Origin: Lichenostomus cassidix
Taxonomy: Eukaryota > Chordata > Aves > Passeriformes > Meliphagidae
Length of the DNA: 64,000 nt
Reading direction: 5' to 3'
Assembly: GCA_008360975.2 (NCBI GenBank)
Contig: CM039181.1
Coordinates: 2,836,380-2,900,379, forward strand
The notes below the pieces were generated by a model. It made no database searches. It worked only from the letters and a program-made list of their open reading frames with translations, and had not been told where the DNA came from. The position numbers were made by a program, and so were the translations under genes. Every line of letters starts with the position of its first letter. Position 1 is the first letter of the stretch. Positions 41,001 to 52,200 of this stretch are shown here, piece after piece.

Positions 41001-44000
41001 TGTCTTCTTGCAGGAAAAGCTCAAGTATTTCCCTGTGTGTGTGAGCACCAAAATTCACCAGGAGGATGATGCGGAAGAAGGCCTTGGCAGCCTTCCCAGG
41101 AACATCAGCTCCCTCAGCTCCCTGCTACTCTTCAATACCACCGAGAACCTGTGAGAGCTGCAGCAGTGCTGTGCTGCTCACCTGCCCCTGCTTGTCCTCA
41201 GAGGAGCTTTCCCTTCCCCAGGGGTAGCAGGAACTGCTTGCTTTCCTGGGGATGTTACTTGTCAGACTCCTGATAGTTCAGGGTTTGGTATCTCTCCACT
41301 GGCTTCCAGCTCAGAACCTTGCCTTCCCCACTCTTTCCCTTGGGTGGAAGCAGTTATTTTATTTTGTCTGCACCTGATCACTACTCACCTGCTTTCAACC
41401 CAATTTTGCACTTCCTTTTCCTGACTTTGTTTTTCCTATTCTCCCTGTAATTTCTCTCCGGCCTTGAGGTGTGCTGTCACGTCTGCCCTTTTCTGCCCTG
41501 TGTGCAGGCCTGGGTGCTGCTTCTTCTCCTGATAATTCCTCACATTACTTTACTGCTTTTTCTGCTTTAATATCTCCACCACCTCCCTCACTGCAATTTC
41601 CTTTCCCACTGGGCTTTGCCTCATGGTTCTTCCTTCTGCTCTTATTGAAGAGCTACTTTAAGCCCTTCTTGAGCTTTCAGCTGCTGAACCTTCTCTTTCT
41701 TCTCCTGAGCCATGGATCATTTCTCCTTTTTGTCTTTCCTCCTGGACCTTGAGTGACAAGTCAGTGCTGCAGGCTATAGGATGGTTTCAGGCCAGGTGGT
41801 GGAAAGGGGACAGCTTGGTCATGGTGGCACTACCCTGGGGCTTTGCTTTAGAATGGGTGCTGCACTGGCAGGGTGTGGGCTGATTGCCTCCTGCTTGTGG
41901 AGGGGAAAGTGGGAAAATGGAGCTAAAAGAAGGAACCTGGAGGGCCCAGCAGGTTCCACCTTTATGAGTGAAGTCAGCTCTCTGCTTCCAAGGCCTTCTT
42001 CTGTTTTCTCTGGCCTTGGCTCTCAAGGCAGCATCACTAAAATGCTTGTTCTCTACCCTCAGGTATAAGAAATACGTGTTCCTGGATCCTCTGGCTGGAG
42101 CAGTGACCAAGACCCATGTGGCTCTGGAAACAGAGACAGAAGAGAAGCTCTTTGATGCACCTCTGTCCATCACCAAAAGGGGACAGCTGGACCGACAGGT
42201 GAGGTGCAGCTGTGGGGATACAGCTGCTTACATTTCAGAAGGTTGTGCTCAGCTCTCTGAGAGGGTTTCCACCTCTGCAGGAGGCAGTCTTTGAGCACAG
42301 AGGTGTAGGGGTAGCTGGTGAGCAGCCACTGTTACGAGGACCACAAGTTGCTGCCCAGACTGCTTCCCACAGTAACTGCATTACCTTGTTGGCTTGGTTT
42401 TCTTTAGGTTGCAGAAAATTACTTCTACGTGCCAGATCTGGGCCAGGTCCCTGAGATTGATGTGCCCTCCTACCTGCCAGACCTGCCTGGCATCGCTGCA
42501 GATCTCATGTACAGTGCTGACCTGGGCCCTGGCATTGCACCCTCTGCCCCCAGCAGTGCTATTCCAGAGCTGCCTACTTTCAACACTGAGTCAGCAGAGC
42601 CTTTGCAACCAGGTATTTTCAATTCCTGATCCCAGGGCCCTGTGAATGAGGAAGGCAGGGATTGCTAGAAAGTGGAGATGGAGCAGAAAGCCCCTTGGTA
42701 GAAATTTTGAGATGGATGTTGGGTGGGTGATGGGTGTTGCACCTCTGGCTTAGGCCTGAGTGAAAGCTGCAACCTGCTCAAGTTCTGGCCTGACTGCAGC
42801 CCCTTTACCTCCCTCTGTGTGGCTAGGGAGGACGGAGCACAGCGTGCAAGGACTGGGCTCGTGTCAGCCTGGTGGGATGTCCCTGTGCAGTGGGATGCAG
42901 CTGGGGAGGGCAGAGTAGGGGAATCTCAGCCTCTGCCTTGGCCCTGCCTGCTGTTGGGAGATGGTGCACAGGTGGAGTGCTGCACTGCTGAGGTGTGCGA
43001 AGCTCTGAGCTGAAGCTCTCAGTGTGCCATCCTCTGGGACTCTTCAGATCCAACTTCTTTCATCTTTCAGATCTTCAAGATGCTGAGCTGTTGCCACCTC
43101 CTCCCCCTCCTCCTCCCCCACCACCTCCTGCTATGCCAACTCCAGTGCCTCCTCCACCACCCCTGCCCCAGCCCACCGTGCCCTCGGAGCCAGCCAGGAC
43201 AGAGAGCGAGGAGAGCAGCAGCACAGTGCCTGCAGGTAAGGGCTGAGCTCCTGCACAGCTTCACAGCCTCCTTGCCTTCAGCCTGTGTCCTTGGGGAACC
43301 CCCTGTGCCTTCCCAGAGCACTGCAGCTTCCCTTCCACCAGAGCGGGGAAGCTGCAGTGGGAAGAGAGGCTGTCGAGGTGTTGGAGCAGCCCTTGCCATG
43401 GGGATTTGGCTGGGCCTGTAGCTGATGCAGTGCCCCATGTGTGCTCTGTGTCCTTCCTGTCCCTGCAGCTTCTGTGCAAGGAGCCCCCAAGGAGGTGGTG
43501 AACCCCTCGACTGGCCGCGCCAGCCTGCTGGAGTCCATCCGCCAGGCCGGCGGCATCGGCAAGGCCAACCTGCGCAGTGTCAAGGAGAGGAAGCTGGAGA
43601 AAAAGAAGCAGAAAGAACAAGAGCAAGGTGCTGAGGCTCTTTGGCAGAACTGTTCTTCCTTGCCCAGGCTGGGGAGGTGGGGGTCTGGGAGCAGGAGGGC
43701 AAGTCAGGAGCACAGTGAACTCAAAGCATTTCTGCTCACAGGCTGATGTAGGTCTCAGGTGTTCACCACTGAGCCAGAGCTCTGTGAACTCCCTGAACCC
43801 CACTGGCCAGAAGGGCATCTCCCTCAGGGCTAGTGGAGGTTTCACGTGTGATGCATAGGACCAGGCAACAAATGAAACCCCAAGAGCCAAGTGGGACAAG
43901 GCTGAACTTTAAAGCACCTTGGTTGAGATAGCTGAGGAAGGGATTGATGGAGCTGCTTTGGCAGGATGAGACTGCAAATACACAGCCCTTCCAGGAATTC

Positions 44001-44968
44001 CACTCTTGGATTTTCCCAGAAGATGCTGTTACCCTGCAGTGCTTGGTGTTTCCCTGACCTGAACCTGTACTATAGTTTTGGGGTGTCATACAAAATTAGA
44101 GGTCTGGAGTTTTTTCTTTCATTGAAAGCAGTATTGCAGGGGAATGTTTTTGCCATAGTTTGGCTCAGACTAATCTTTCTTCACTGACTTGTTCTGCTCT
44201 GTTTCAGTGAGAGCTACGGGCCAAGGTGGAGATTTGATGTCAGACCTCTTCAACAAGCTGGTGCTGAGGCGCAAAGGTACTGTCCTGCTGTGTGGGCTGC
44301 TCCTTTCCCCTAGGAAAGAAGGAGAGCACTTCCTGGCACCCTAGTTGTGTCAGCTGGAAACAGGAATAGACATTTTCCTGGGCAGTGTGCCACAGTGTAG
44401 CTGGGAGTGTCTTTACAGAGAATGAGCAGCGGAATCTCCACCTCAAGTCCAGCTGGAGGGGTCTGTGTGTTTTAGAGGATGGACTCTGAATGCTACCTGT
44501 GAAGAAGGGGCAGCAGTGTCTTTTTTAATCCAGTCTTGGGCAGCTGGCCCACTGCCCATGTGGCACTTGAGATGCCCTCAGGCCGTGGCAGATTCCTGGG
44601 GCATTTAGAGCCAGGGTCACACCTCAGTGCTGGGCAGAGGACAGCAGGGCCTTGCTCAGGTGGAGCTGTAGCTTTGGCACAGGGCTGTGGCAGCATTAAA
44701 CATGTTGGCTGTTCTGCTTACCTGGGTGGTGGGAGCATGGCTTTGCCCTCCCCTTTGCTGAGTCTCTTTGGTCTCTAGTCCTTGTGTCACTCACTGTGAT
44801 TTTCCTTCCCTCACAGGTATTTCAGGGAAAGGACCAGGAGCCTCTGGGAACGCTGATAATCCTGGCAGTCCTGCTGGTGCCTTTGCTCGGATGTCAGACT
44901 CAATCCCACCCCTCCCACCCCCACAGCAGCCCGTGGGTGAGGAGGATGAGGATGACTGGGAGTCATAG
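22880..44968 (+). CDS. WASHC1: WASH complex subunit 1 (WASHC1/WASH1), complete coding region in ten exons
   Basis: The Arp2/3-activating subunit of the endosomal WASH complex (with WASHC2-5), which builds branched actin for retromer-linked sorting. Exons 22880-23028, 36398-36509, 37213-37359, 41014-41150, 42063-42198, 42408-42612, 43071-43235, 43469-43627, 44208-44276 and 44817-44968 all have GT/AG borders and join in frame to 1431 nt, 476 residues (human about 465). In order: the N-terminal helical region ([17 protein letters not shown] near residues 16-32; [16 protein letters not shown] segment near 70-87), the conserved middle ([17 protein letters not shown], about 185-201), a run of 12 prolines near 302-313, a WH2 helix ([17 protein letters not shown], 369-385), the connector ([10 protein letters not shown], about 412-421) and the acidic tail ending DEDDWES. 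The ATG follows an acceptor by 5 nt and gives the family-typical start. The first two introns (8.8 and 13.4 kb) are far longer than the rest. Identity is certain from the protein. Confidence 0.97.
23029..36397 (+). other. WASHC1: WASHC1 intron 2 (13.4 kb)
   Basis: Flanked by certain coding exons. Contains one clear CR1 tail at about 30.9 kb. No nested exon or RNA gene recognised. Confidence 0.85.
30845..31042 (+). mobile_element. CR1 LINE 3' end in WASHC1 intron 2
   Basis: Landmarks accagaacaggttgctcaga, caaggccaggttggccaagg, gatgtccctgctagcaggga and aaggtcccttccaacccaaa, then the tail ctattctgagattct. Confidence 0.8.
36398..36509 (+). CDS. WASHC1: WASHC1 coding exon 3
   Basis: Acceptor cctag before 36398, donor gtaggg at 36510. 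It completes the split Arg and codes [18 protein letters not shown] through [13 protein letters not shown], residues about 50-87. The heptad-like pattern fits the coiled coil that binds other WASH-complex subunits. Confidence 0.96.
37213..37359 (+). CDS. WASHC1: WASHC1 coding exon 4
   Basis: Acceptor ccacag before 37213, donor gtaagg at 37360. Codes [16 protein letters not shown] through [10 protein letters not shown], residues 88-136, phase 0 at both ends. Confidence 0.96.
39481..39725 (+). repeat. Left arm of an imperfect inverted repeat, WASHC1 intron 4
   Basis: Two blocks, 39481-39556 (from gtctctgcttctacaatatc) and 39696-39725 (ggatttctggctacc and attcaagactgaa), match the reverse complement of 39943-40050. 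In this arm they are split by about 140 bp not present in the other. Confidence 0.8.
39943..40050 (-). repeat. Right arm of the imperfect inverted repeat, WASHC1 intron 4
   Basis: On the minus strand it reads gtctctgcttctacaatctc, then tttttgcctacttgcatcta, then agatttctggctaccagatt, pairing with the left arm across a loop of about 220 bp. Confidence 0.8.
41014..41150 (+). CDS. WASHC1: WASHC1 coding exon 5
   Basis: Acceptor ttgcag before 41014, donor gtgaga at 41151. Codes [13 protein letters not shown] through LLLFNTTEN plus two bases of Leu182. Confidence 0.96.
42063..42198 (+). CDS. WASHC1: WASHC1 coding exon 6 (contains Lys220)
   Basis: Acceptor ctcag before 42063, donor gtgagg at 42199. 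Codes residues 182-227, [16 protein letters not shown] through KRGQLDRQ. By my count the Lys of ITKRGQ is residue 220, the position reported in mammalian WASH as the K63-ubiquitin acceptor of MAGE-L2/TRIM27. Confidence 0.96.
42408..42612 (+). CDS. WASHC1: WASHC1 coding exon 7
   Basis: Acceptor tttag before 42408, donor gtattt at 42613 (the weakest-looking donor of the gene). Codes residues 228-295: [19 protein letters not shown] through SAEPLQP, and leaves one base (G) for the next exon. Confidence 0.95.
43071..43235 (+). CDS. WASHC1: WASHC1 coding exon 8 (proline-rich region)
   Basis: Acceptor tttcag before 43071, donor gtaagg at 43236. Codes DLQDAELL, then 12 consecutive prolines, AMPTPV, a second run of 5 prolines and a Ser/Glu-rich stretch. 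Proline-rich segments of WASP-family proteins bind profilin and SH3 domains. The CCN-rich codons make this exon prone to length change. Confidence 0.95.
43469..43627 (+). CDS. WASHC1: WASHC1 coding exon 9 (WH2 motif)
   Basis: Acceptor ctgcag before 43469, donor gtgctg at 43628. Codes the actin-monomer-binding WH2 motif [17 protein letters not shown] and the following basic helix [14 protein letters not shown]. The V after EQEQ is completed by the next exon. Confidence 0.96.
44208..44276 (+). CDS. WASHC1: WASHC1 coding exon 10 (connector of the VCA module)
   Basis: Acceptor tttcag before 44208, donor gtactg at 44277. Codes [19 protein letters not shown] then RRK. This is the amphipathic connector that contacts Arp2/3. 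Confidence 0.96.
44817..44968 (+). CDS. WASHC1: WASHC1 coding exon 11 (acidic tail and stop)
   Basis: Acceptor tcacag before 44817. Codes [16 protein letters not shown], then [15 protein letters not shown] and the acidic end EEDEDDWES. Stop TAG at 44966-44968. The terminal Trp in an acidic context is the Arp2/3-binding hallmark. Confidence 0.97.
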
Positions 44969-45018
44969 ATGGGATCCATTCAGGGTTAGTGTGAAACTGT
45001 TGCCGTCTGAAAAATTTC

Positions 45019-45024
45019 AATAAA
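45019..45024 (+). promoter_or_regulatory. WASHC1: WASHC1 polyadenylation signal AATAAA
   Basis: The first canonical hexamer after the stop codon, 51 nt downstream, followed by GT-containing sequence. It predicts a very short 3' UTR of roughly 70-80 nt. Confidence 0.8.
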
Positions 45025-45040
45025 GTTGAAGGAAGCAGGT

Positions 45041-45624
45041 CCTTGCTGCCTTCACTTTGGTAAAAGCAGGAAGTGTTATCAATGAAGAGTGTGTAAAGGG
45101 AAAGCCCAGCTGTCCAGCCCTACAGCCCAGCACCAGCAGGCACAGGCTGGAGGGCACCAGCTGCTAGAAGCAGGTGCCCCCCTCCCTGAAGGCAGAGCTT
45201 GTGCACACCATGGGGTTTGGACCCACTCAAGGGGCAGGAGGCTCACAATGGAAGCTTCTCAGAGGCAGCTGATTCTCTCCCTGTGGGGCTAATTAACATA
45301 TAGGGAGCTCTGTGCCATAAGTACTTCCTGCCTTATGAAGAGCCTGGAGAGGTAGCATCCAGCTGCTGAAACTGGAAAAGAGGCAAAGCTCCTGGGATGA
45401 GACTTGCTCAGGATGACAGAAGTAGCTGGGAACAGCTGTGGGATGATGGAGCTGTCCCTGGTGTTATTGCTGCCTTCCAGCACTGAGCCATAACCCTAGA
45501 AAGAACCCGAGGAAGGTTAAACTAAAAAAGTTACTTTGAATTCAAAAACTTCGGGGGTAAAAGGAGCAGAGCAATCCTGTGCTTAAGCATGATCAGAGGA
45601 GAAGTGCTGTATTGTTGCCATAGC
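45041..45624. other. Intergenic spacer between convergent WASHC1 and DDX11
   Basis: About 0.6 kb with no exon, repeat or RNA gene that I recognise. It separates the two 3' ends. Confidence 0.6.
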
Positions 45625-45630
45625 TTTATT
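45625..45630 (-). promoter_or_regulatory. DDX11: DDX11 candidate polyadenylation signal AATAAA (distal)
   Basis: A canonical hexamer on the minus strand about 580 nt past the stop. If used, it leaves about 0.55 kb between the 3' ends of DDX11 and WASHC1. Confidence 0.5.
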
Positions 45631-45924
45631 CCCCTTGAAAGAATGAACTGCTCCAATCTATTGGTTCCTTGAAGCAAGGTAGAAAGGAGGAGATAAGAAA
45701 TGTTAGCCATAGCTGCTCCATCTTACTTCTATTGTTATTCCAACATGACATAAATTAGTCTTCTGCTAGTTTACAATTCCTGTGAAAAGCTCATGGGTCA
45801 GTCAGGCCTCCTACACTTGATGGTTGATGGGAAAAATCAGATGTGTTCAGTCAAAATAATTACTCCCCGTCCTTAAGTGTGCTTAAATAATACTTGCCAT
45901 ACTTGAGTGTTTTCATTGAAAGTA

Positions 45925-45930
45925 TTTAAT
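45925..45930 (-). promoter_or_regulatory. DDX11: DDX11 candidate polyadenylation signal ATTAAA (proximal)
   Basis: The first poly(A)-like hexamer downstream of the DDX11 stop on the minus strand, about 280 nt away. A canonical AATAAA lies further on at 45630-45625. Confidence 0.4.
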
Positions 45931-46205
45931 CAATTTAAATAAAACTTTAACAGCTGTAAACAAAGTGCCTGCTGCTACTCCCTTCACGTGTCTCACACCT
46001 ACAACCAGTTTCCCTCCTGGCTGTGGTGCTGAAGGCTGTCTCACTATCATGGTGTTCAGATACTGAACAGAAAACATCCACAAAGGAGGCAGAAGGCAAA
46101 GATTTTACAAAGTCCATGGTACAGAAAAGCAGCAACTTGTGTTACTTTACCCATTCTTCAGAGGTGTAACTCACAGAGCTGAATACCATCTGTGCTCTGA
46201 TCACA

Positions 46206-46235
46206 TCATGAAGCATCCAACTTCCCTCGATGGAA
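46206..46235 (-). CDS. DDX11: DDX11 coding exon 26 (last residues and stop)
   Basis: Acceptor gccag before 46235; codes FHRGKLDAS then TGA, matching human FHREKSASS. Small, but the splice phase and the family C-terminus agree. Confidence 0.85.
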   Translation of the reverse strand, partial: FHRGKLDAS

Positions 46236-49200
46236 CTGGCAACACAAAAACCAAGGCAGTTTGTCCTTGACCTTAACTCTAAAGGGAAGGCTTGAGAAAG
46301 GTCCAGATGGGGACCAACACAGTTTTGGTAGCAGCACATTAGATGAGTTCTGACCTTTCTTAACTCAGCAAAAGCTGCTCCAAAGGCAGGTTTGACCTGG
46401 GTCCTCTCCCTGATCCACTGGGGCAGTTTGTTAAAGATGGCAGGGCGTGAGTACCTGTGGTCCAGGAGCAGGATGCTTGCAAAGTCCTTCTGGTGGCGAA
46501 TGGCTCTGCCTGTACAGAGAATAAAAACAAAAAACGGCCCAGGCAAGTGTTTGTTCTCAGATAAGGGAACTCATGTTCCCATCATCTGTACCTAGACTGA
46601 TGGTCAATGCATCCCTTTTCCTACCCTCCTCCTCTCCAGTGCATTTCATATCCCCCAGCCTGTCTGAGGAAGGATGAATTACCTATCGACTGGTTTACTG
46701 CCTTCATGCACAGGTTTTCAATCAGCACTCTGCTCGGTGCCTGGCCAGCAGCTCTGGGCTGGAACGGAGAAATAGGCAAGTCTGAACACGAGGCAGATGT
46801 AAATCAAATTGGGGAGTCTTAACGACAAAGTGAGGTAAATGCTTTTACCCCTGCAGAGTGAGTGGGTGGCCAGGCAGACCCCAAGCTGAGAGAAAGGAGG
46901 AACAGAAGAAAGGCTGCAGTCACAAAACTGTTGAGCATTCACAAAGGGCCAGCCAAAGGTCCCTTTGAAGGCAGAAATGTTGTCCCCAGGAACAGCACCT
47001 CCAGTGAGCAGTGTGAAAGGACAAATCATCCTGGCAAGCAGCTGCTACCACCCTGCCACCTCCTTTGGGCTGAAGGGTCCTTGTTCCCCTTGGAACTCAG
47101 AGTTTCCAGGGAGCCTTGGTGACATTTCTCTCCCTGTGTTGAGGGCAGGGCAGCCTGGAGAAGGCTGTGCTCTCAGCACCACACAGTCTGGGAAACGAGG
47201 GCAAGGTCAAGGAAAATAAAGCCTTCAAAGGCAGCTCTGGGACTCATGTGCTGGAGAGTTAATACTGTGAAGCAGAAGTGAAAGAGACAGAGGTGTAAGT
47301 GGCTCTTACCATTGTTTTGTCAAGCCAAGTCAATTTTTCCTGGAGCTCTGGAGATTTAATGTTGGGGTAAGGCATTCCCACCATAATCACACACCTGCAA
47401 GGGAGGACTGCATTATTGTTAATGTCTCATCCTAGAGCACTTTGCCAATAGACTGATAAATTAGAGGTCACTGCACTCCTGAAAGACAGCCAGCCCTGCA
47501 AACCAAAGGCAGCAATAAAGCACAGCAGTGTGACAAGCACGTTCTGAACAGAGCTGCAGAGGGATTCAGGGTGCCAGAACAAGGGATTATCTAGCACAGC
47601 AAGCCTAACTGCATTATTCACAGGAAAAGTGGCCTGGATAGGTGGGTTTTACACCACCCAGCAGACCCTCCTGTTGCTTTAAGCATCAGCTTAAACATTC
47701 CCCAGAATGTTTTATCTGTGCAAGTACTGATGTGCCCATCCTGCTTGGAGTCACCACAGCACAAGCCAGAGCTGTCCTGCCAAGGAGCAGTCACCTTACC
47801 TTCCCAGGTCATCGGAGAAATTGATCCCTTCACTCATTTTGCCTCCAACTACAGACAGCAGCAGGGCCCCTGTCATCTGTCCTCCTGGCTGGCTGCAGCG
47901 CTGCAGGAGAGGGACCAGCAACTTAAACCAGAGCAGGGAAAGATTCCTGTGCTTCAGAAACACTCCCACACCTAAGCTGGAGCCCTCTTTCCCTGTTAAA
48001 AGCTGCAGTGCCCTCCTGAGCAGCATTTCTGTACCAGCCTGCCTGCTCGGCTTACCTTTATGCACTTGGCATATTCCACCAGCACCTGCTCCACCTGGTT
48101 GGCTTTCTTAGGCTCCTGAAAGATCTGTCAGGCACAGTTCATCAGTTGCAGCAACAGGAAGCAAACAGTTTAAAGAAAGCAAATCATTTTAGTCCCATGT
48201 CGTTAAACAGCATATGGAACTATGGTCATGGAAGGGAAAACTGCCTGAAAATCCAACTTAACCATTACCTTTCCCTCCACCCTGAAAATGCACTACAGCA
48301 CTTTTCAGCTGCTCCTGCCCCTCCAACATTCCCTTTCAGCTTTGGCAGATTTGTCCAATACTCCAAGAAGGTACAGTTCATCTGAGAGCTGAGAGGCAGA
48401 AAAGCAATGTGCACCTCTTGCACCTATGAATGAAGACCCTCTGGGGTCAGAACTCTACAGCTGCAAGATCTTGGAGGACAGGGACAGGACCAATCAATTT
48501 GAATCATTAATTCCAAGTAATGGCTCCCCTTGCCCAATGAATAAATTAGCTTTTCATGCAAAACATAAATAAAGTAATATTTCTTTATGTTATTCTAGCA
48601 CACCTAATTAGTTACTGAAAACTTCTGCAGTTAATTAAGCTGCCTTTTTATAGACGCTGTACCTTGGCCTGAAACACAAGTTGTTTTCCTAGTAAAGAAG
48701 AGGTCCAACATCTATCTTCTCTTTGACAGTAAAGGATTGTGTTTTCTTTTGGGTAGCAAGAAGTACTATCAAATTTTACCAGTGAAGATCAGTCTTTCGG
48801 CAGAAAAATTATTGGCAAACACAAAATAAAAGCCAAAACTAACTTACTGAATAGCAGCTATTTAAGCTTCTGATTTAAATTAACTTTCCCTGTATAATTT
48901 AGATATAATCTCAGTGCGATCTCACCACAGCAACCTCAGGAAAGCCTTGAACCATCTCCTGCTAAGATCTGATCTTGTGTGTGGGCAGTTGAAAGTCACA
49001 TTTGCTGCACTTATACCCAATTGCTAATGCATATCCAATCTGCTGGGGACTGCAAAGGCCAAACATGAACAAATCAGAGCTGAAAGGCAGAACAAATTGT
49101 GTGGTTGTGGCCAAAAGCCTTGGAGGCACCAGGCAGAGCGTTGGGACCATGACAGGACACCTGAAAGGCACTGAGTGGTAACTCTGCAAACACAGAGAAA

Positions 49201-52200
49201 ATTAAAGATTATGCTTCCACCCAGAAACCTACAGGCTGCCCCACGTGCCACAATACCAGCACCAAGGTGTGAAATACTGGACTGTGGTAAGTTATTGAGC
49301 TTTGGGCAAAGAGAATCAACAGCCAGTTTAATTTTCTTTTTTCCTGGCATGTGATCCAAGATCCCTGCACCACACCCTGAATTGCTTGACCCAGCTTTCA
49401 AATACCTGTGAGAGTCATTGCAAAGATTTTATATTTGCAGTGATCTCCCTATTTAATGTTTCTCATCACTCCAACAGCAGTCACCCCTGCTAGCCTTCCA
49501 GTTCTCATCTCTACTTCTAGCAGAAAGCAAAACACCATTTGTCTGATGAACTGCAGTGTTGTCTCACTCTGCCCAGCCCTTGGCTGTGCTGTCTGTGCTC
49601 GAGGGACACACAGATGAGCCTGGGAAGAACACATTCCCTGTAGGAGCTCAACAGGGAACAAGCCTGCTGGTTCTGGAAAGCAAAGACTGTCTCCCCCACA
49701 CAGCCACTGCACAGACTGTGCACCTAAAGAATGTATAGCTGCAATCAATCTCATTTAGATCCCAGCTCAGTGCTCAGCCAGCCAGGAAGTATCATTGCTT
49801 CATTCCTGGAGGGATTAGCTGGATAAACACCTGCTCTGCTCTGCTGGGCAGACTGAGAACAACTCAGAGAGAGGCCTGCAGTGCATATGGAATTGTTTGA
49901 TTTTTGACACCTCTGTGGAAAGTCCCAACTCCCCTGGCTGCACAATCACCTTCTTCTTGGCTGCCAGGCGGGAGAGCAGCCCAGTCTTCTCCCAGTGTCC
50001 AAAAACCTGCTTCTCATATTCGTAGGAGGGGAAGAAGCACACCACACCTCCCGGGATCACGTTGCACAGGTTGCAAAGGATTCGACCTGTCTCATCCATC
50101 TGCAAGAGAGATCAGAGCATATTGCAGCTGACAGGAGCTCCAGCTAATGCTGCTCCAATTCTGTGCTCAATCCCAGGATCACACCTTCCTTATGACATGC
50201 CTTAGGGGAGGAAAAAATGTGGGAAATATGCCAGGTCTGTGAGAACTCTCTAGGGAAACTGGGCATCATTAAAAAGCTCTTCATTGCTTGGCCTTCTTCC
50301 CTAGCTCAGGGTTTCTGTAACTGCTGTGGAGCAGTGGTCATTCAGGGAAGGAAGGTTTGTCTCAGTGGATGAAGCTGTCCTGTTGAAACAGATGCTGAGA
50401 GCTGGTTAGCACATCTGGTAGAGATTCAGCAGGGGCAGAGCAGACCTAGTGTCTGGCCTTGGGTGCTTACTGGCCTGCCATGGGAAGAAGAGCCAAAACA
50501 CCTGCAGCTGCCCCTGTGGTTTGGGATTTCCCTTGCCATGGCTTTTGATCAGCCCACCTCTCAAACTGCCTGTGCACCCTCCTGTGAAACATAAGCATGT
50601 GAAGCAAGAAAGAGATCCCAAGGAAGGGAACAAAGGACAAACTGACCATCTGGGGCAGGTCTCTGGTCTGGTAGGTGAATTCCAGCTGCTGGTTGGACGG
50701 ACCACTGCAGAGGATGATGGGTAAAATGTTTTCTGGAGGAATCACATGTCCTGGAGACAAAAACAAGTAGTGAGAGTCAACATCACTGCTGTTGGCACAA
50801 ACACCATGAGCTGAAGAACTTTAACTGCATTCAAGTGACAGAGGCAAACATTTTCCTGGCTAAGCCAAAGTGCCTAAGTCACTCAGCTGCTCCAACTTCC
50901 ATCCCCTGAGGAAGTTGTTCCATTCCCTAGGAAGTAGGCACAGCACATGGCCTGCCAATACCAGTCAAAACCACAGAGGAAGCTCAGAATGAAAGGAAAC
51001 TCACACCCCTCTGCTGCCCTGATTTCTAGGAAAGAAGCCACATTGCTTAAAGTGCTGACAAAACCATTCCAAAGGCAAAGTGTAGCCCTTGCAGCTGAGC
51101 CCTCCCTGCCAGCCTGCCACACTCACCACAGGAGAACTCCACCACACGAGCAGGGTCCACACCAGCACAGCCCAGCAGCTGCTCTCGGAAATCAGCCACC
51201 TGTAATCCACAAAAGAGGTGAAGTCTCAGTGTCCCAAAATGTGATACACCAGCAGCACCAGCACTGCAGGTCAAGGGCAGGCCCAGCCTGGCCAGTGTCC
51301 CCAGCCCGGCCCAGTGGAGGAGCAGCAGTGCCCTCTGCCCGCAGACAGTGGCACTGATTGTCCCCAAACACCCCTGCGGATTGTCCCTGTGGGATCCCCA
51401 GCCCTGCACAAGGACCGATGGCATCACAAGCTCCTCCAACTGCTCCCCGTGTTAGTTCCAGCCCACCACACCACCTGGCTGTCATTCCAGCCTGGCTTGC
51501 AGAAGCAGCACTGAGCTCCCAAAGCCCAGCAGTGTCCTCATTCCCTCACCGGCTGCATGGTGCCTCCAGCAATGATGACAGCACGGCATTCTTGCACAAC
51601 CTTGGCAAAGTGGACAGCTGGATTCAGCAAGAGGAATTTGAGGCTGCTCTGACCAACTGTGCCTGGGAAAAGGAGAGAAACAGCATCAGGAGATTGCTGT
51701 GACACACTCAGGGTTATGAGAGATTCTCTCTCCTGCCCTGGGCACCCTGCACACCTCTCAAAGCAAGGACTTGCTATTCAGCACTGTCAGAAGCAGCTCT
51801 GGAAGTTACCTTCTGCTTCCTAATCCCCCTGGAGCTGTACAACAGGCACTGTAAATTGCAGGACAAAAACTGACATCCAGAGTGGGAGCAGACCTCTGCA
51901 AACCCTGCCCCCAGTGCCCTTGGTTAAGAATTCCCTTGGGGTCATGAGCATCCTCAGACAGACCAAACCTGCCAGCCTGCATCACAGATGGCACAGAAAT
52001 GTTGCTGTGGGCTCCCCATAGGCTCCAGATCTCCTCCTCTGTTGCCAGCAGAGCACCCTGCTCATGACTGATTGATGCCACCTCATCCCAGCTCACCCTT
52101 TCCAGTACCTTGCCTGTTGAGAATGACTCTGCCATCTTGGTTTGCATTTGTGAGAGCTGAGAGAAATCCTTCAATCTGCATCAGTGGAGAGGCAGCTCGG

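Larger units (their letters stand above)
37360..41013 (+). other. WASHC1: WASHC1 intron 4 (3.7 kb)
   Basis: Contains an imperfect inverted repeat between 39481 and 40050, listed separately. The rest is unremarkable. Confidence 0.85.
36510..44816 (+). other. WASHC1: Remaining WASHC1 introns of more than 300 bp
   Basis: Introns at 36510-37212, 41151-42062, 42613-43070, 43628-44207 and 44277-44816. Nothing beyond ordinary intronic sequence was recognised. Confidence 0.8.
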
